This document shows positions 23,651 to 32,573 of a stretch of DNA of 63,720 bases, piece after piece. The first letter of the stretch is position 1; each line of letters opens with the position of its first letter. The notes under the pieces are model-generated. The model had not been told where the DNA came from. It saw only the letters and a program-made list of their open reading frames with translations, and did no database searches. The stretch is from Bacteroidales bacterium (GTDB lineage Bacteria; Bacteroidota; Bacteroidia; Bacteroidales; Marinilabiliaceae): NCBI GenBank assembly GCA_017539645.1, contig JAFYCM010000083.1, positions 1 through 63,720 on the forward strand, in the 5' to 3' direction. A program made the position numbers and the translations under genes.

Positions 23651-26221
23651 TTAATATTTCAGTTCTTTTGTGGCATTGGTTATCACTATTCCTCGCGAAT
23701 GCTTTGTAGCTCGTTGTCCTTTGAGATTGTAATAGATATTACTTCCTTTTGCCTCTACTTTTTTTCCAACAGAGGTAACAACGTTAGAGCCATTGAATTC
23801 TACACTGTTTGTGGATTGAGCCAAATTGTCGAGCGAGTGGTTTGCTAATGGGCAATATACTTCGAGACTCGATTTTAGCATCTTGCCTTCTTCTATTGCG
23901 GCAATCTCGTCGGCGTTCATCCCTGCGCGATAAAACATCAAATCGGCATATTCAGCATCACCATTAATCGTAATATTTTTCAATGCATATTGCTGACAAT
24001 CAGCAGCATTAACCGCAGCAGCATCTTCATAAGTAACATATTTCCCTGCAGCATAATAGTAACTTAATGCATAAGTATGCCAAAGGCCATCTGCAAGAGA
24101 TTGAGGCACTTCAATATTGAGTTTCTCACCATTCTCGAAGTTCATAGTTACGCATGGACTTGCCTTTTGCGTCTTTATTTTTATGTATATAGAGAACGAA
24201 TGAACGCCAGCTTCAGGAGTTAATGATATGCTCTGTTCTTGTTGAAGAGCAAAGCCTTCTGTGACGCTTATACGCTGAGGTTGAATCTTTTGTGCGGCAA
24301 GCGCATCAAAAAGCGACGGTACAAAGGCGCTTAGCATCTCTTGGTGTCCTTCTGTTGTAGGATGATACACATCTCCCTGAACTTGGTAACCTTCGGCCCA
24401 TTGTCCGTTGTTCTCGCAGTTATCGAGCACGCCTAAAAAGTTCACCGTTGGTATGTTCCACTGCTGCATTTCAAGATTCATCTTTTTTACATAATCATAG
24501 TCGGTAGCGTTGTAGTCGCCTCGTGGATAGTTATTAGTAACCACAACCGTTTTACCATCATTCTGCATTTTTTCTACAAGGGCGAGCATATTGTTTTTCC
24601 ATTGGTTATAAGTAGCCTCCTTGTTGCTCGATTCGTGCAGACCTTCGTTGCCAAGTCCGAGACCTATAATTACATAAGAGCCAAAATTGTTGATAAGGTC
24701 GTCGTAGCGATTACCTACATCTATTGTGCTATTACCATTTATAGCAACACCCGAAGTGTAGAATGGATAATCACTTTCACCTTGAGAGAATCTATTTTGA
24801 AGATTCTGTCCCAATAGATATGCATAACCTTCGTTATTGGTAGCACCTTGTCCGTTGGCCACCGACGAGCCAATAACCGTAATGCGGTGAGGATCAATAC
24901 CATCTACAGGTGTAATCACATACTTATAGTTACGGAGGTCAATTTCTATATTGTATCTACCTTTTGTGAGACGAATGTCGTTGAGCGAATAGCCTTGCGC
25001 CGCAAGACCAAGTTTTAGGCGCTCGCCAGCAACACTTTTTAGCTGCTGATTCCAGCTTCGATTAATTAAGAAAACGATGCGCGAAGGATCGCTATTGGTA
25101 CCATCTTTTGTGAACTCAACATCGCTTTTCCATATTCCATTGCTATCGTATGTTATTTCTTCACCATTAGTCGACCAGCCAGCAGAACTAATGCTTCCCG
25201 TAACATAAATACCAGTTATCTTATTGAGCGATATGGTATTGTTGGTCGCATCGACAGTAAGTTGAACAACTTGCTCTTCATCAACAACAAAATTTTCGCC
25301 ATTAGTTTTTATACTGTTAGCACTATTTCCAACGCCTATAGACACTTCGGTTCCATTGTTCAATGTGCCTACAAATGAATATGTACCAGCCGACAATTTC
25401 ACAAAGGTTTCAAACACGTTAGATTGTTTCTCTTTATTAAGTATGGTGTTATTCATTTTTACAGAGCCACCTTCTACAGCAGTGCCCGTAAGCGTCATAG
25501 ACTCATATTGCACAACAACAGGCTTTTCTACGCCTGTAAATTCAGACAGACGCATTGAGTTAAGAGGTATATAATCGCCTTGCTTACGACTAACGGTGAT
25601 GGTAATTGTTCCATCAGGCTTTGGGAAGATATAATCGGTAATTAGGGTTTGCGACACATTTTGATTCACACCGCTACCACCCAAATTGGCTCCAGCAGCT
25701 TGCATTTCGCCTCGAAACGAATTGTAGCCCGATAATGTATAGTAACCTATACGATTGTCGGAAGCGCTACGACTTGCAAACAGACAAAACTGATATGCAT
25801 GATCGATGTTGAGACCCGCAACAATAAAGCTGCTATTGTCTTCACTTTTTTCTATAAACATATAATCGCTCGTAGCCGACGCTACAGCCATATCAGCAAG
25901 CATATCTACCTGCGGATTGGTCAAACCACCACCACCACTAAGGCCGTTGGTAGTAAATCGATTCTGAAACGTGACACTAATTTCCGTAGCTTCGTTTTGA
26001 CTATTTACGATGCCTTCAAATCGACTATTGGCCGCTATATAGTTGCCAGAATTAGCAAGAATATTATTCCAATAGTTATTATTTGCATCAGGATTTGATG
26101 TCTCCACACCTCGATTGGTTACATTGGAACCGAAATCGAGATAGACACTTTGTTGCAATTCTTGCGAATTGGCCACGACGGACATAAAAGTTCCCCAAAT
26201 GAATAATAAATTCTTGTTCAT
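23651..26221 (-). CDS. secreted SGNH/GDSL-type esterase with accessory domains
   Basis: 856 residues from the ATG at 26221 (signal peptide 1-20); an in-frame ATG at 26272 would add a charged leader. N-terminal part (about 20-240) is a beta-domain with DFGS and NSMRLSEF segments. Residues about 250-440 look like Ig/starch-binding-type modules. The SGNH hydrolase domain (about 445-650) has block I IGSSVANG (nucleophile Ser452 or Ser453), GLGLGNEG, and block V DVYHPTTEGH (Asp617, His620). A C-terminal beta-sandwich-like region follows, ending in a short YYNLKGQRATKHSRG tail like degenerate T9SS/Por sorting tails. It probably deacylates or deacetylates a glycan outside the cytoplasm; substrate unknown. 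A terminator follows. Confidence 0.8.
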   Translation of the reverse strand: MNKNLLFIWGTFMSVVANSQELQQSVYLDFGSNVTNRGVETSNPDANNNYWNNILANSGNYIAANSRFEGIVNSQNEATEISVTFQNRFTTNGLSGGGGLTNPQVDMLADMAVASATSDYMFIEKSEDNSSFIVAGLNIDHAYQFCLFASRSASDNRIGYYTLSGYNSFRGEMQAAGANLGGSGVNQNVSQTLITDYIFPKPDGTITITVSRKQGDYIPLNSMRLSEFTGVEKPVVVQYESMTLTGTAVEGGSVKMNNTILNKEKQSNVFETFVKLSAGTYSFVGTLNNGTEVSIGVGNSANSIKTNGENFVVDEEQVVQLTVDATNNTISLNKITGIYVTGSISSAGWSTNGEEITYDSNGIWKSDVEFTKDGTNSDPSRIVFLINRSWNQQLKSVAGERLKLGLAAQGYSLNDIRLTKGRYNIEIDLRNYKYVITPVDGIDPHRITVIGSSVANGQGATNNEGYAYLLGQNLQNRFSQGESDYPFYTSGVAINGNSTIDVGNRYDDLINNFGSYVIIGLGLGNEGLHESSNKEATYNQWKNNMLALVEKMQNDGKTVVVTNNYPRGDYNATDYDYVKKMNLEMQQWNIPTVNFLGVLDNCENNGQWAEGYQVQGDVYHPTTEGHQEMLSAFVPSLFDALAAQKIQPQRISVTEGFALQQEQSISLTPEAGVHSFSIYIKIKTQKASPCVTMNFENGEKLNIEVPQSLADGLWHTYALSYYYAAGKYVTYEDAAAVNAADCQQYALKNITINGDAEYADLMFYRAGMNADEIAAIEEGKMLKSSLEVYCPLANHSLDNLAQSTNSVEFNGSNVVTSVGKKVEAKGSNIYYNLKGQRATKHSRGIVITNATKELKY

Positions 26222-26427
26222 ACGTGTTTTTTTGAGTTTGAAGCAAATGTATGTGGGGCATTCTGCCCTCAATTGCCGTAGTAAGCAAATAAGTAAGCCA
26301 AATTTTTATTAACCGTCTAATAATCAATGCAACTCATCAATGTATCGGTAATGTATTCGTAACATATTTATACATATAAAAACACTTATTATCCATTATT
26401 CGATATGCAGCAACATAAAAAACAAAA

Positions 26428-26455
26428 GCCAGCCGCACCCGAAGATGCAACTGGC
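26428..26455 (-). terminator. UUCG-loop terminator of the rnf operon
   Basis: GCCAG (26428-26432) with CTGGC (26451-26455), extended through wobble pairs to a TTCG tetraloop, with a T-rich tract in the leftward direction. It ends the rseC-rnfBCDGEA operon and is a near copy of the hairpin at 23587. Confidence 0.88.
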
Positions 26456-26483
26456 CATTAATTAGTAACAAATATTCTGTTTA

Positions 26484-27080
26484 CTACACCATACCAGAGA
26501 AGCCGATAAATGCCATAGCCATAATACCAGCTACGATGATTGCGATAGGCGTGCCTTTCATTGCTTTGGGCACATCCATAAGTTCGAGATGCTCGCGAAC
26601 ACCGGCAAAGAGTACCAATGCGAGAGCAAAACCAATTGCCGTGGCTATTGCATAAACAACGCCTGCCAAAAGTCCTGGATCGGCAAGACCTTGAGCGTTG
26701 TAGGTGCCATTGCCAACGGTGATAGCTACACCAAGGATGCAGCAGTTGGTGGTGATGAGTGGCAAGAATACGCCAAGCGCCTGATAGAGCGAAGGTGACA
26801 CCTTCTTGAGGATAATCTCAACCATCTGCACGAGAGCTGCGATGATAAGAATGAATGCTATCGTCTGCAGATATTGCAAGTTGAATGGGTTGAGTATGTA
26901 CTGCTGAACAAGGTAGGTTACTATGGTAGCCAAAGTAAGCACAAAGGTTACAGCGGCGCCCATGCCCACTGCCGTGCTAACTTTCTTCGACACGCCGAGG
27001 AACGGACAGATGCCGAGGAACTGCGACAACACTACGTTGTTGACGAAGATGGCCGATATTACTATAAGTATATATTCCAT
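26484..27080 (-). CDS. rnfA: Rnf complex integral membrane subunit A
   Basis: 198 residues with six hydrophobic segments. It is an Na+/H+-translocating ferredoxin:NAD+ oxidoreductase subunit. Opening motif FVNNVVLSQFLGICPFLGVS and the later TTNCCILGVAI match RnfA/NqrE; both Cys-containing half-motifs, which help bind a membrane [2Fe-2S] centre, are present. Last gene of the operon, starting 1 base after the rnfE stop. RnfA and RnfE are inverted-topology homologues that form the ion path. Confidence 0.96.
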   Translation of the reverse strand: MEYILIVISAIFVNNVVLSQFLGICPFLGVSKKVSTAVGMGAAVTFVLTLATIVTYLVQQYILNPFNLQYLQTIAFILIIAALVQMVEIILKKVSPSLYQALGVFLPLITTNCCILGVAITVGNGTYNAQGLADPGLLAGVVYAIATAIGFALALVLFAGVREHLELMDVPKAMKGTPIAIIVAGIMAMAFIGFSGMV

Positions 27081-27081
27081 T

Positions 27082-27669
27082 TTATGCCTTCTTAATTATT
27101 TTGTTCATAATAGCTATAAGATAGCCCAACACAATGAATGCACCAGGCGCCAACACGAATGCAAGTGCGCCGTAGGTCTCAGACCAGATGCGACAGCCGA
27201 AAATCATGCCTGAGCCAAGGAGTTCGCGAACGGCGCCAAGAAGCGTCAGTGCGAGGGTGAAGCCAAGGCCGATGCCCAAGCCATCGAAGAACGAGTCGGC
27301 TGGAGTATTCTTGGTTGCAAAAGCCTCTGCACGGCCAAGCACGATACAGTTAACCACGATAAGTGGAATGAAAAGTCCGAGCGATGCATACAAACTTGGT
27401 ACGTATGCTTGCATAATCATCTGAAGTACAGTAACGAACGTTGCTATAATTACGATGAACGACGGAATGCGCACCATGTCGGGAATGAGTTTTTTGAGAG
27501 CCGAGATAACTACGTTGCTGCAAATGAGCACAAAGAGCGTAGCCAAACCCATGCCCATACCATTTATAGCAGAAGTGGTAGTACCTAACGTAGGACACAT
27601 ACCAAGGAGAAGCACGAACGTCGGGTTTTCCTTGACGATACCGTTTACTAATATCTTTATCTTATTCAT
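27082..27669 (-). CDS. rnfE: Rnf complex integral membrane subunit E
   Basis: 195 residues, about six membrane segments. The motif NPTFVLLLGMCPTLGTTTSA near residue 15 and VVNCIVLGRAEAFA near residue 108 identify RnfE/NqrD and carry the paired cysteines for the membrane iron-sulfur site. It lies 12 bases past rnfG and 1 base before rnfA. It works with RnfA in coupling electron transfer to ion movement across the inner membrane. Confidence 0.96.
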   Translation of the reverse strand: MNKIKILVNGIVKENPTFVLLLGMCPTLGTTTSAINGMGMGLATLFVLICSNVVISALKKLIPDMVRIPSFIVIIATFVTVLQMIMQAYVPSLYASLGLFIPLIVVNCIVLGRAEAFATKNTPADSFFDGLGIGLGFTLALTLLGAVRELLGSGMIFGCRIWSETYGALAFVLAPGAFIVLGYLIAIMNKIIKKA

Positions 27670-27681
27670 ATCAATATCGAA

Positions 27682-28425
27682 TTATTCAGTTTTGATACTA
27701 TCGTTCTGCGCTTTCTCTTTGCAGCACTGACGTTGGCATTTTTCGCCATCAGCTTTAGCCTCGCAAGAGTGGTTGCAACCTTCAGCCTTTTCGCAGTGTT
27801 TTTCACCGCTACATTCTGCATGACGTTGTGTAGCACCAGTGGTGGCATTAGTGCCTTTGCTGCCAAAGAGTTGCTGATATTCCGCATTCACAGCGCCAAG
27901 GAATGCACGCGAAGTGATGGTAGAAGCGGTTATGGCGTCAACTTCGCCGCCATCTTTAGAGACGGTAAGGTTGTTTTTGCCAGGGTTCTTACCTATGATG
28001 TCGCCTTTGCCGCCCTTCTGGAACCAGCTAACGCAGTTTGCACCAAGACCAGGAGTCTCGCTGTGTTTGAGCACTTCGTAACCTTTGATGTCGCCTTCGG
28101 TATTGAATCCAACAAGCACAGTCAAATCAGGAGAGAAGCCTTGAACAGCAGTCTTCACAGCCGTACCAAGTTTCTGACCTTGAGCATCGGTAACTTCGTA
28201 GAAGGTGAATGCGCCATCTTCGCGAACTTCGACGTTGATTTGAGCATCCTGATTAGCCTCATCGAGGATTACCTTTTTGATACCATTTTCGAGGGTTTGC
28301 TTTTCAATGCGGGCGATAGGTTCTGCCGTCACGCCATACATAAAGCCAAGCAAAGAAGCTGATACTAAGCAAACAACGGACAAAACGATGACCATGTTTG
28401 GCAATGTAGATTCTAACTTTTTCAT
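27682..28425 (-). CDS. rnfG: Rnf complex flavoprotein subunit G with Cys-rich C-terminal tail
   Basis: 247 residues. One N-terminal membrane anchor (about 11-30) and a periplasmic FMN-binding domain (about 85-180). The covalent FMN site is in DAITASTITSR, with Thr169 the likely flavinylated residue. KHSETPGLGAN (120-130) is the usual conserved loop. Beyond the family core, residues 188-247 form an extra hydrophilic tail with seven cysteines (205, 211, 217, 221, 230, 234, 235) and several His and acidic residues, resembling a small metal-binding peptide. The tail would sit outside the membrane with the flavin domain. It overlaps rnfD by 4 bases (ATGA). Confidence 0.93.
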   Translation of the reverse strand: MKKLESTLPNMVIVLSVVCLVSASLLGFMYGVTAEPIARIEKQTLENGIKKVILDEANQDAQINVEVREDGAFTFYEVTDAQGQKLGTAVKTAVQGFSPDLTVLVGFNTEGDIKGYEVLKHSETPGLGANCVSWFQKGGKGDIIGKNPGKNNLTVSKDGGEVDAITASTITSRAFLGAVNAEYQQLFGSKGTNATTGATQRHAECSGEKHCEKAEGCNHSCEAKADGEKCQRQCCKEKAQNDSIKTE

Positions 28426-29405
28426 TTTGCTACCTCCCCGAAACGTTTTGGTTTACAATAGGTATTGATGAGCGGCGTAACAATATTCATAATCAATATT
28501 GCAAACGACACACCCTCAGGATAAGCGCCGAACGTACGTATAAGAACAGTAAGTATGCCTATACCAACGCCATAAATAATCATGCCCGAAGGAGCCATTG
28601 GCGAGGTGACATAGTCGGTAGCCATAAATATAGCGCCGAAGAGCACGCCACCAGTGAGCAAATGGAAAAGTGGCGATGCGTATGACTCAGGGTCGCACAA
28701 GTTAAGTATGCCAGCGAAGACGAATACTGTAGCCAAGATACTTACTGGTATGTGCCACGTGATAATCTTAGCACACAAGAGAATTACCAAGCCGACTATA
28801 AGTGCTATAGCGGCCATTTCGCCGAGCGAACCGCCCATATTGCCAAGAAGCATGTCAGAGTAGCTTGGCATACCATTAGCTGCCATTATTTCGCTAACCG
28901 ACTGACCACTTTTCAAACCCTCTTTCATCATGGCAAGTGGAGTAGCCCCCGTAGTGCCATCTACAGCGTGTGGCATCGGCCAAGTAGTCATTTGTGCTGG
29001 GAACGACACCAAGAGGAACACACGACCAGCAATAGCAGGATTGACAATATTCTGACCTAAGCCGCCGAATGTCATCTTGCATACGCCAATAGCGAATAGT
29101 GCACCTACAACAATAATCCACCAATCGAGGTTCGATGGCAAGTTGAAAGCAAGTATCAAACCAGTAACTGCGGCTGAGCCGTCGCAAATGGTTGTCTTCA
29201 CTTTCATTATAAATTTTTGTACAAGGAACTCAATAAGTACGCATGATACTATAGATATAAGCACAACGCGCAACGAATCAAGACCAAACACCCACAACGA
29301 GAATCCTAAAGCTGGCAACAAAGCCAACAAAACTCCATACATATTCCTCTTTACCGAGTCGGAGCTATGCACGTGCGGTGACGGAGATATAGTTAGTTTG
29401 CTCAT
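28422..29405 (-). CDS. rnfD: Rnf complex membrane flavoprotein subunit D
   Basis: 327 residues, about nine to ten membrane segments. It carries a covalent FMN: the flavinylation motif DGTTGATPLAMM puts the bound Thr at 155. Other family motifs are GGLGQNIVNPAIAGR (114-128) and FMATDYVTSPMAP (260-272). It receives electrons within the membrane between RnfG and RnfC/RnfA/E. ATGA overlap with rnfG downstream; rnfC ends 28 bases upstream. Confidence 0.96.
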   Translation of the reverse strand: MSKLTISPSPHVHSSDSVKRNMYGVLLALLPALGFSLWVFGLDSLRVVLISIVSCVLIEFLVQKFIMKVKTTICDGSAAVTGLILAFNLPSNLDWWIIVVGALFAIGVCKMTFGGLGQNIVNPAIAGRVFLLVSFPAQMTTWPMPHAVDGTTGATPLAMMKEGLKSGQSVSEIMAANGMPSYSDMLLGNMGGSLGEMAAIALIVGLVILLCAKIITWHIPVSILATVFVFAGILNLCDPESYASPLFHLLTGGVLFGAIFMATDYVTSPMAPSGMIIYGVGIGILTVLIRTFGAYPEGVSFAILIMNIVTPLINTYCKPKRFGEVAK

Positions 29406-29433
29406 TATTATTTATTTGCATTCTTTATTGTTA

Positions 29434-30807
29434 TTATTTCTTTTCGGCAGCTGCTGCCTCTTCTGCAGCTTTCTTAGCAGCTGCACGAGCGCGAAGTATG
29501 CCTCCTACTTTTCCTTTACCTAAGCGTATGTAGTCGAGCAACGGACGGTTCGATGGACACGTGTAGTTACATGAACCACACTCGATACAATCCATAATAT
29601 GATTCTCTTCTGCCATCTCCCAATCGCCTTTCATAGATACTTTAGATATGAGGAATGGTTCGAGACCCATAGGACAAACGCTTACGCACTTTGCACAACG
29701 AATACAAGGTGACATTTCGCCTCGCTTCGACTCCTCTTCCGACATCAAGAGTATGCCAGAAGTACCTTTGATTACAGGCACATCGAGTCGTGTGAATGCG
29801 CGACCCATCATAGGACCACCGCCAATCACCTTGCCGCAGTTCTCTGGCACGCCACCAGCTGCATCGATAACAGCCTGAACTGGTGTACCTATACGTACAA
29901 GGAAGTTCGAAGGCTTCTGAAGTGGCTTACCAGTTACGCAAACAACTCGTTCGATGAGAGGTTTATTCTTTTGAACAGCCTCATACACAGCGTATGCCGT
30001 ACCAACATTTTGCACAACAGCACCCACATCGATAGGCAACTTGCCCGAAGGAATCTGACGACCGATGCAAGCGTCGATGAGTTGTTTCTCGCCTCCTTGC
30101 GGATAGCGCATCTTCAGCGGTTGAACTGTTATGCCAGGATAACTTGCCGCAAGTTTAGTTAGGTATTCAATAGCATCTTTTTTGTTATTCTCTATACCTA
30201 TGTATGCATTATGTACGCCGAGAGCTGTCATAAGTATTTTCACGCCAATGAGCACCTCTTCGCCCTTTTCGAGCATCAAACGATGGTCGCTGGTGAGATA
30301 TGGTTCGCACTCTACACCATTGATAATGAGAGCTTCGCATTTCTTTCCTGGAGGAACCGCCAACTTAACGTGTGTTGGGAATGTCGCGCCACCCATACCT
30401 ACGAGGCCCATCTCGCCAATCTTCTTTATTATGTCGGCAGGAGCGAGCGTAATCTCGCGTTTGATACCAATAGAACGGTCGATGGTTTCTACCCATTCGT
30501 CACCTTCAACGGTAATAATTATACCGGTTTTACGATAGCCATTACCATCGATAAAGTCTTCAATTTTCTTCACTTTGCCCGACACTGGCGAATGCACATT
30601 TGCCGAGACGAAACCGCCAGCTTCAGCCAACAACTGTCCCACTTTCACCGTGTCGCCCACAGCAACAACGGGCTTTGCAGGAGCACCAATATGTTGAGCT
30701 ACTGGCACGGTAACTTCTTGAGGAACAGGCAAAACTTGAATGGCGCTTCCCGCCGACAATTTATTGTCGTTCGGATGGATGCCTCCTATTTTGAATGTCT
30801 TTAGCAC
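29434..30807 (-). CDS. rnfC: Rnf complex NADH/ferredoxin-side subunit C
   Basis: 457 residues, peripheral on the cytoplasmic face. GMGGATFPTHVKL (138-149) belongs to the NADH/FMN-binding fold shared with NuoF. Two [4Fe-4S] ferredoxin motifs use Cys 368/371/374/378 and 407/410/413/417. It interacts with NAD(H) and hands electrons on to RnfD. The C-terminus is a short Ala/Lys/Glu helix rather than the long repeats seen in gammaproteobacterial RsxC. It lies between rnfB (16 bases upstream) and rnfD. Confidence 0.96.
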   Translation of the reverse strand: MLKTFKIGGIHPNDNKLSAGSAIQVLPVPQEVTVPVAQHIGAPAKPVVAVGDTVKVGQLLAEAGGFVSANVHSPVSGKVKKIEDFIDGNGYRKTGIIITVEGDEWVETIDRSIGIKREITLAPADIIKKIGEMGLVGMGGATFPTHVKLAVPPGKKCEALIINGVECEPYLTSDHRLMLEKGEEVLIGVKILMTALGVHNAYIGIENNKKDAIEYLTKLAASYPGITVQPLKMRYPQGGEKQLIDACIGRQIPSGKLPIDVGAVVQNVGTAYAVYEAVQKNKPLIERVVCVTGKPLQKPSNFLVRIGTPVQAVIDAAGGVPENCGKVIGGGPMMGRAFTRLDVPVIKGTSGILLMSEEESKRGEMSPCIRCAKCVSVCPMGLEPFLISKVSMKGDWEMAEENHIMDCIECGSCNYTCPSNRPLLDYIRLGKGKVGGILRARAAAKKAAEEAAAAEKK

Positions 30808-30823
30808 TTCTATTTCCTCCTAA

Positions 30824-31747
30824 TTATTCTTTTGACGTATTTGTTTGCTCAGCTGGCTTCTCTTCTGGCTTAGCAGCCTCAGTGGCAGCAGGTGCTGGAG
30901 CAGGTTTTGGCTTTGGTGCTGGCGGGGTGAATGTCGCATGAATAGCCTTCTTAGGACATTCGTTTACGCACATGCCGCAAGCCTTACATTTCTCCGGGTC
31001 GATATATGCAAGATTGTTTTCGATAGTGATTGCTTCAAATTTGCATACTTTGGCACATTTTCCGCAACCAATACAAGAGGTTTTGCACGCTTTCATAGCT
31101 ACAGCGCCTTTGTCTTTATTCACGCACGAAATCCATACGCGACGAGCCGTACCTTGCACCACTCTACCCTTCTTACGAATCTCGATAATGTTCTTCGGAC
31201 AAGCCTTAGCACAAGCGCCACAAGCCACACACTTCTCCTCGTCGACTACTGGAAGGCCGGTCTTCTCGTCGATGCTGATGGCATCGAACTGACAAGCTTC
31301 AACGCAATCGCCGTAGCCGAAACAGCCAAACGAGCAATCGGTCTCGCCTGCGAAGTGCGTCGATGCAATAGCACACGACTTAGCGCCATCATACTCAAGC
31401 TTATGAGCACGATTGTCGCACGAGCCGTTGCAACGAACAACTGCCACTTTCGGATCGGAAGCAACTACCTCTTTGCCAAGAATTTTTGCAACTTTTTCCA
31501 TTACTGGAGCGCCACCCACAGGGCAACCAATAGCCGACAAATCGTCGGCTTTAGTCAATGCCTCTGCCAAACCATGACAGCCGGGAAATCCACAGCCTCC
31601 ACAATTGGCGCCTGGCAATACGCTCTCTACTTCGCCTATTTTCGGATCTTCGTAGACCTTGAACTTGTTGGCAACGAAGTACAATATCACCGATGCCACT
31701 AAGCCCAATACTACCAAGACCGCAATCGTTATTAACACAACATTCAT
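30824..31747 (-). CDS. rnfB: Rnf complex ferredoxin-type subunit B
   Basis: 307 residues. An N-terminal membrane anchor (about 4-26) is followed by the RnfB-specific Fe-S site (Cys 49, 52, 57, 75; LPGANCGGCGFPGCHG). Several more cysteine groups follow: 138/142/148/152, 173/176/179/183, 225/228/231/235 and 254/257/260/264. This number of cluster sites matches the long, multi-cluster RnfB of anaerobes that accepts electrons from reduced ferredoxin. The C-terminus is a Pro/Ala/Lys-rich tail with no fold. First Rnf subunit gene, 17 bases after rseC. Confidence 0.96.
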   Translation of the reverse strand: MNVVLITIAVLVVLGLVASVILYFVANKFKVYEDPKIGEVESVLPGANCGGCGFPGCHGLAEALTKADDLSAIGCPVGGAPVMEKVAKILGKEVVASDPKVAVVRCNGSCDNRAHKLEYDGAKSCAIASTHFAGETDCSFGCFGYGDCVEACQFDAISIDEKTGLPVVDEEKCVACGACAKACPKNIIEIRKKGRVVQGTARRVWISCVNKDKGAVAMKACKTSCIGCGKCAKVCKFEAITIENNLAYIDPEKCKACGMCVNECPKKAIHATFTPPAPKPKPAPAPAATEAAKPEEKPAEQTNTSKE

Positions 31748-31763
31748 TGTAGTTATCAGTTAT

Positions 31764-32192
31764 TTATTGGTTTTTTAGTTCTATAGTAAAAATGATTTTT
31801 TTGCCTATCTGGCTTCTAAATATGTATAGCACAGCATAATATGGAACAAGTACACCCAACGCAGCCAAACCTCCTTGCGCATCGCCGTAGCCGAGGTTCT
31901 TGGCAACTATCAGCACAATCAGCATAAGTATCAATGGCAATACGTATGCAAGCAGCACAGCGGTCATTCCCATGCGCTCCTCGCCCACCACATCTACTTG
32001 CTGACCTACGTCAACAGGCTGACCCATGGGAAGCAGCGCATCAACAACTTTTGTCTTACTTTCCGACGCATTACACATACTACGCGCTTTACAAGACGAG
32101 CATGCCGAGCTGTTCACAATCTCCACCTCGGCCGAATTTCCTTGTATCGCGCGTACTACACCAGCGTGTTTTATAGTGCTTCGACTATCCAT
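31764..32192 (-). CDS. RseC/SoxR-reducer-like membrane protein heading the rnf operon
   Basis: 142 residues from the ATG at 32192; earlier in-frame ATGs add an unlikely leader. N-terminal soluble domain with Cys31, Cys34 and Cys40 (SSACSSCKARSMC), then two membrane segments (about 79-99 and 107-126). This is the RseC family; in E. coli it is linked to SigmaE control and to SoxR reduction with the Rsx/Rnf complex. Its place as first gene of the rnf operon is common in Bacteroidales and fits a redox-linked accessory role, which is inference. Confidence 0.88.
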   Translation of the reverse strand: MDSRSTIKHAGVVRAIQGNSAEVEIVNSSACSSCKARSMCNASESKTKVVDALLPMGQPVDVGQQVDVVGEERMGMTAVLLAYVLPLILMLIVLIVAKNLGYGDAQGGLAALGVLVPYYAVLYIFRSQIGKKIIFTIELKNQ

Positions 32193-32573
32193 AAATATCT
32201 TTGGCGGCGTAAAAATAGCTCTATGTTCCAAAAGCGGTGCAGTACCCCACTTATTTGGATATAGTATAAATTAATTATATCAAAAATCGCAACCATTAAG
32301 TACATATAATTCAAACACTTACTACATAAAAGCCGCCACTTTTCATTTTCTACTCAATTTGTGCAAACGTTTGTTTTGCAAACTATACATTGCTACATAC
32401 GCGCAATTTTCTGCATAATATTTTGCAAAACGCGCCCATTTTTGTCATAAATACATTACAAATGTGTAGCATTTTTGATAACTACAAATTACTTTAGCAA
32501 GCAACGCACATGCAACGATAAACTTGTTTGGCACGTTTTTAGCAATAAAGCGTTGACATAAAATTTTAGAACT
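32193..32573. other. divergent intergenic region between rseC-rnf and a small secreted protein gene
   Basis: Both operons start from this AT-rich stretch. No gene seen. No full -33/-7 promoter was found on either strand; a partial match (TAAACTTG near 32519) lies before the plus-strand gene. AT-runs and several TTTTG/GTTTG words are present without clear structure. Confidence 0.5.

Noticed and set aside
26484-32192. Na+-translocating NADH:quinone reductase (Nqr) instead of Rnf
   Set aside because: RnfB with many ferredoxin sites and RnfC with two 4Fe-4S motifs are present; there is no NqrF or NqrA-type gene.
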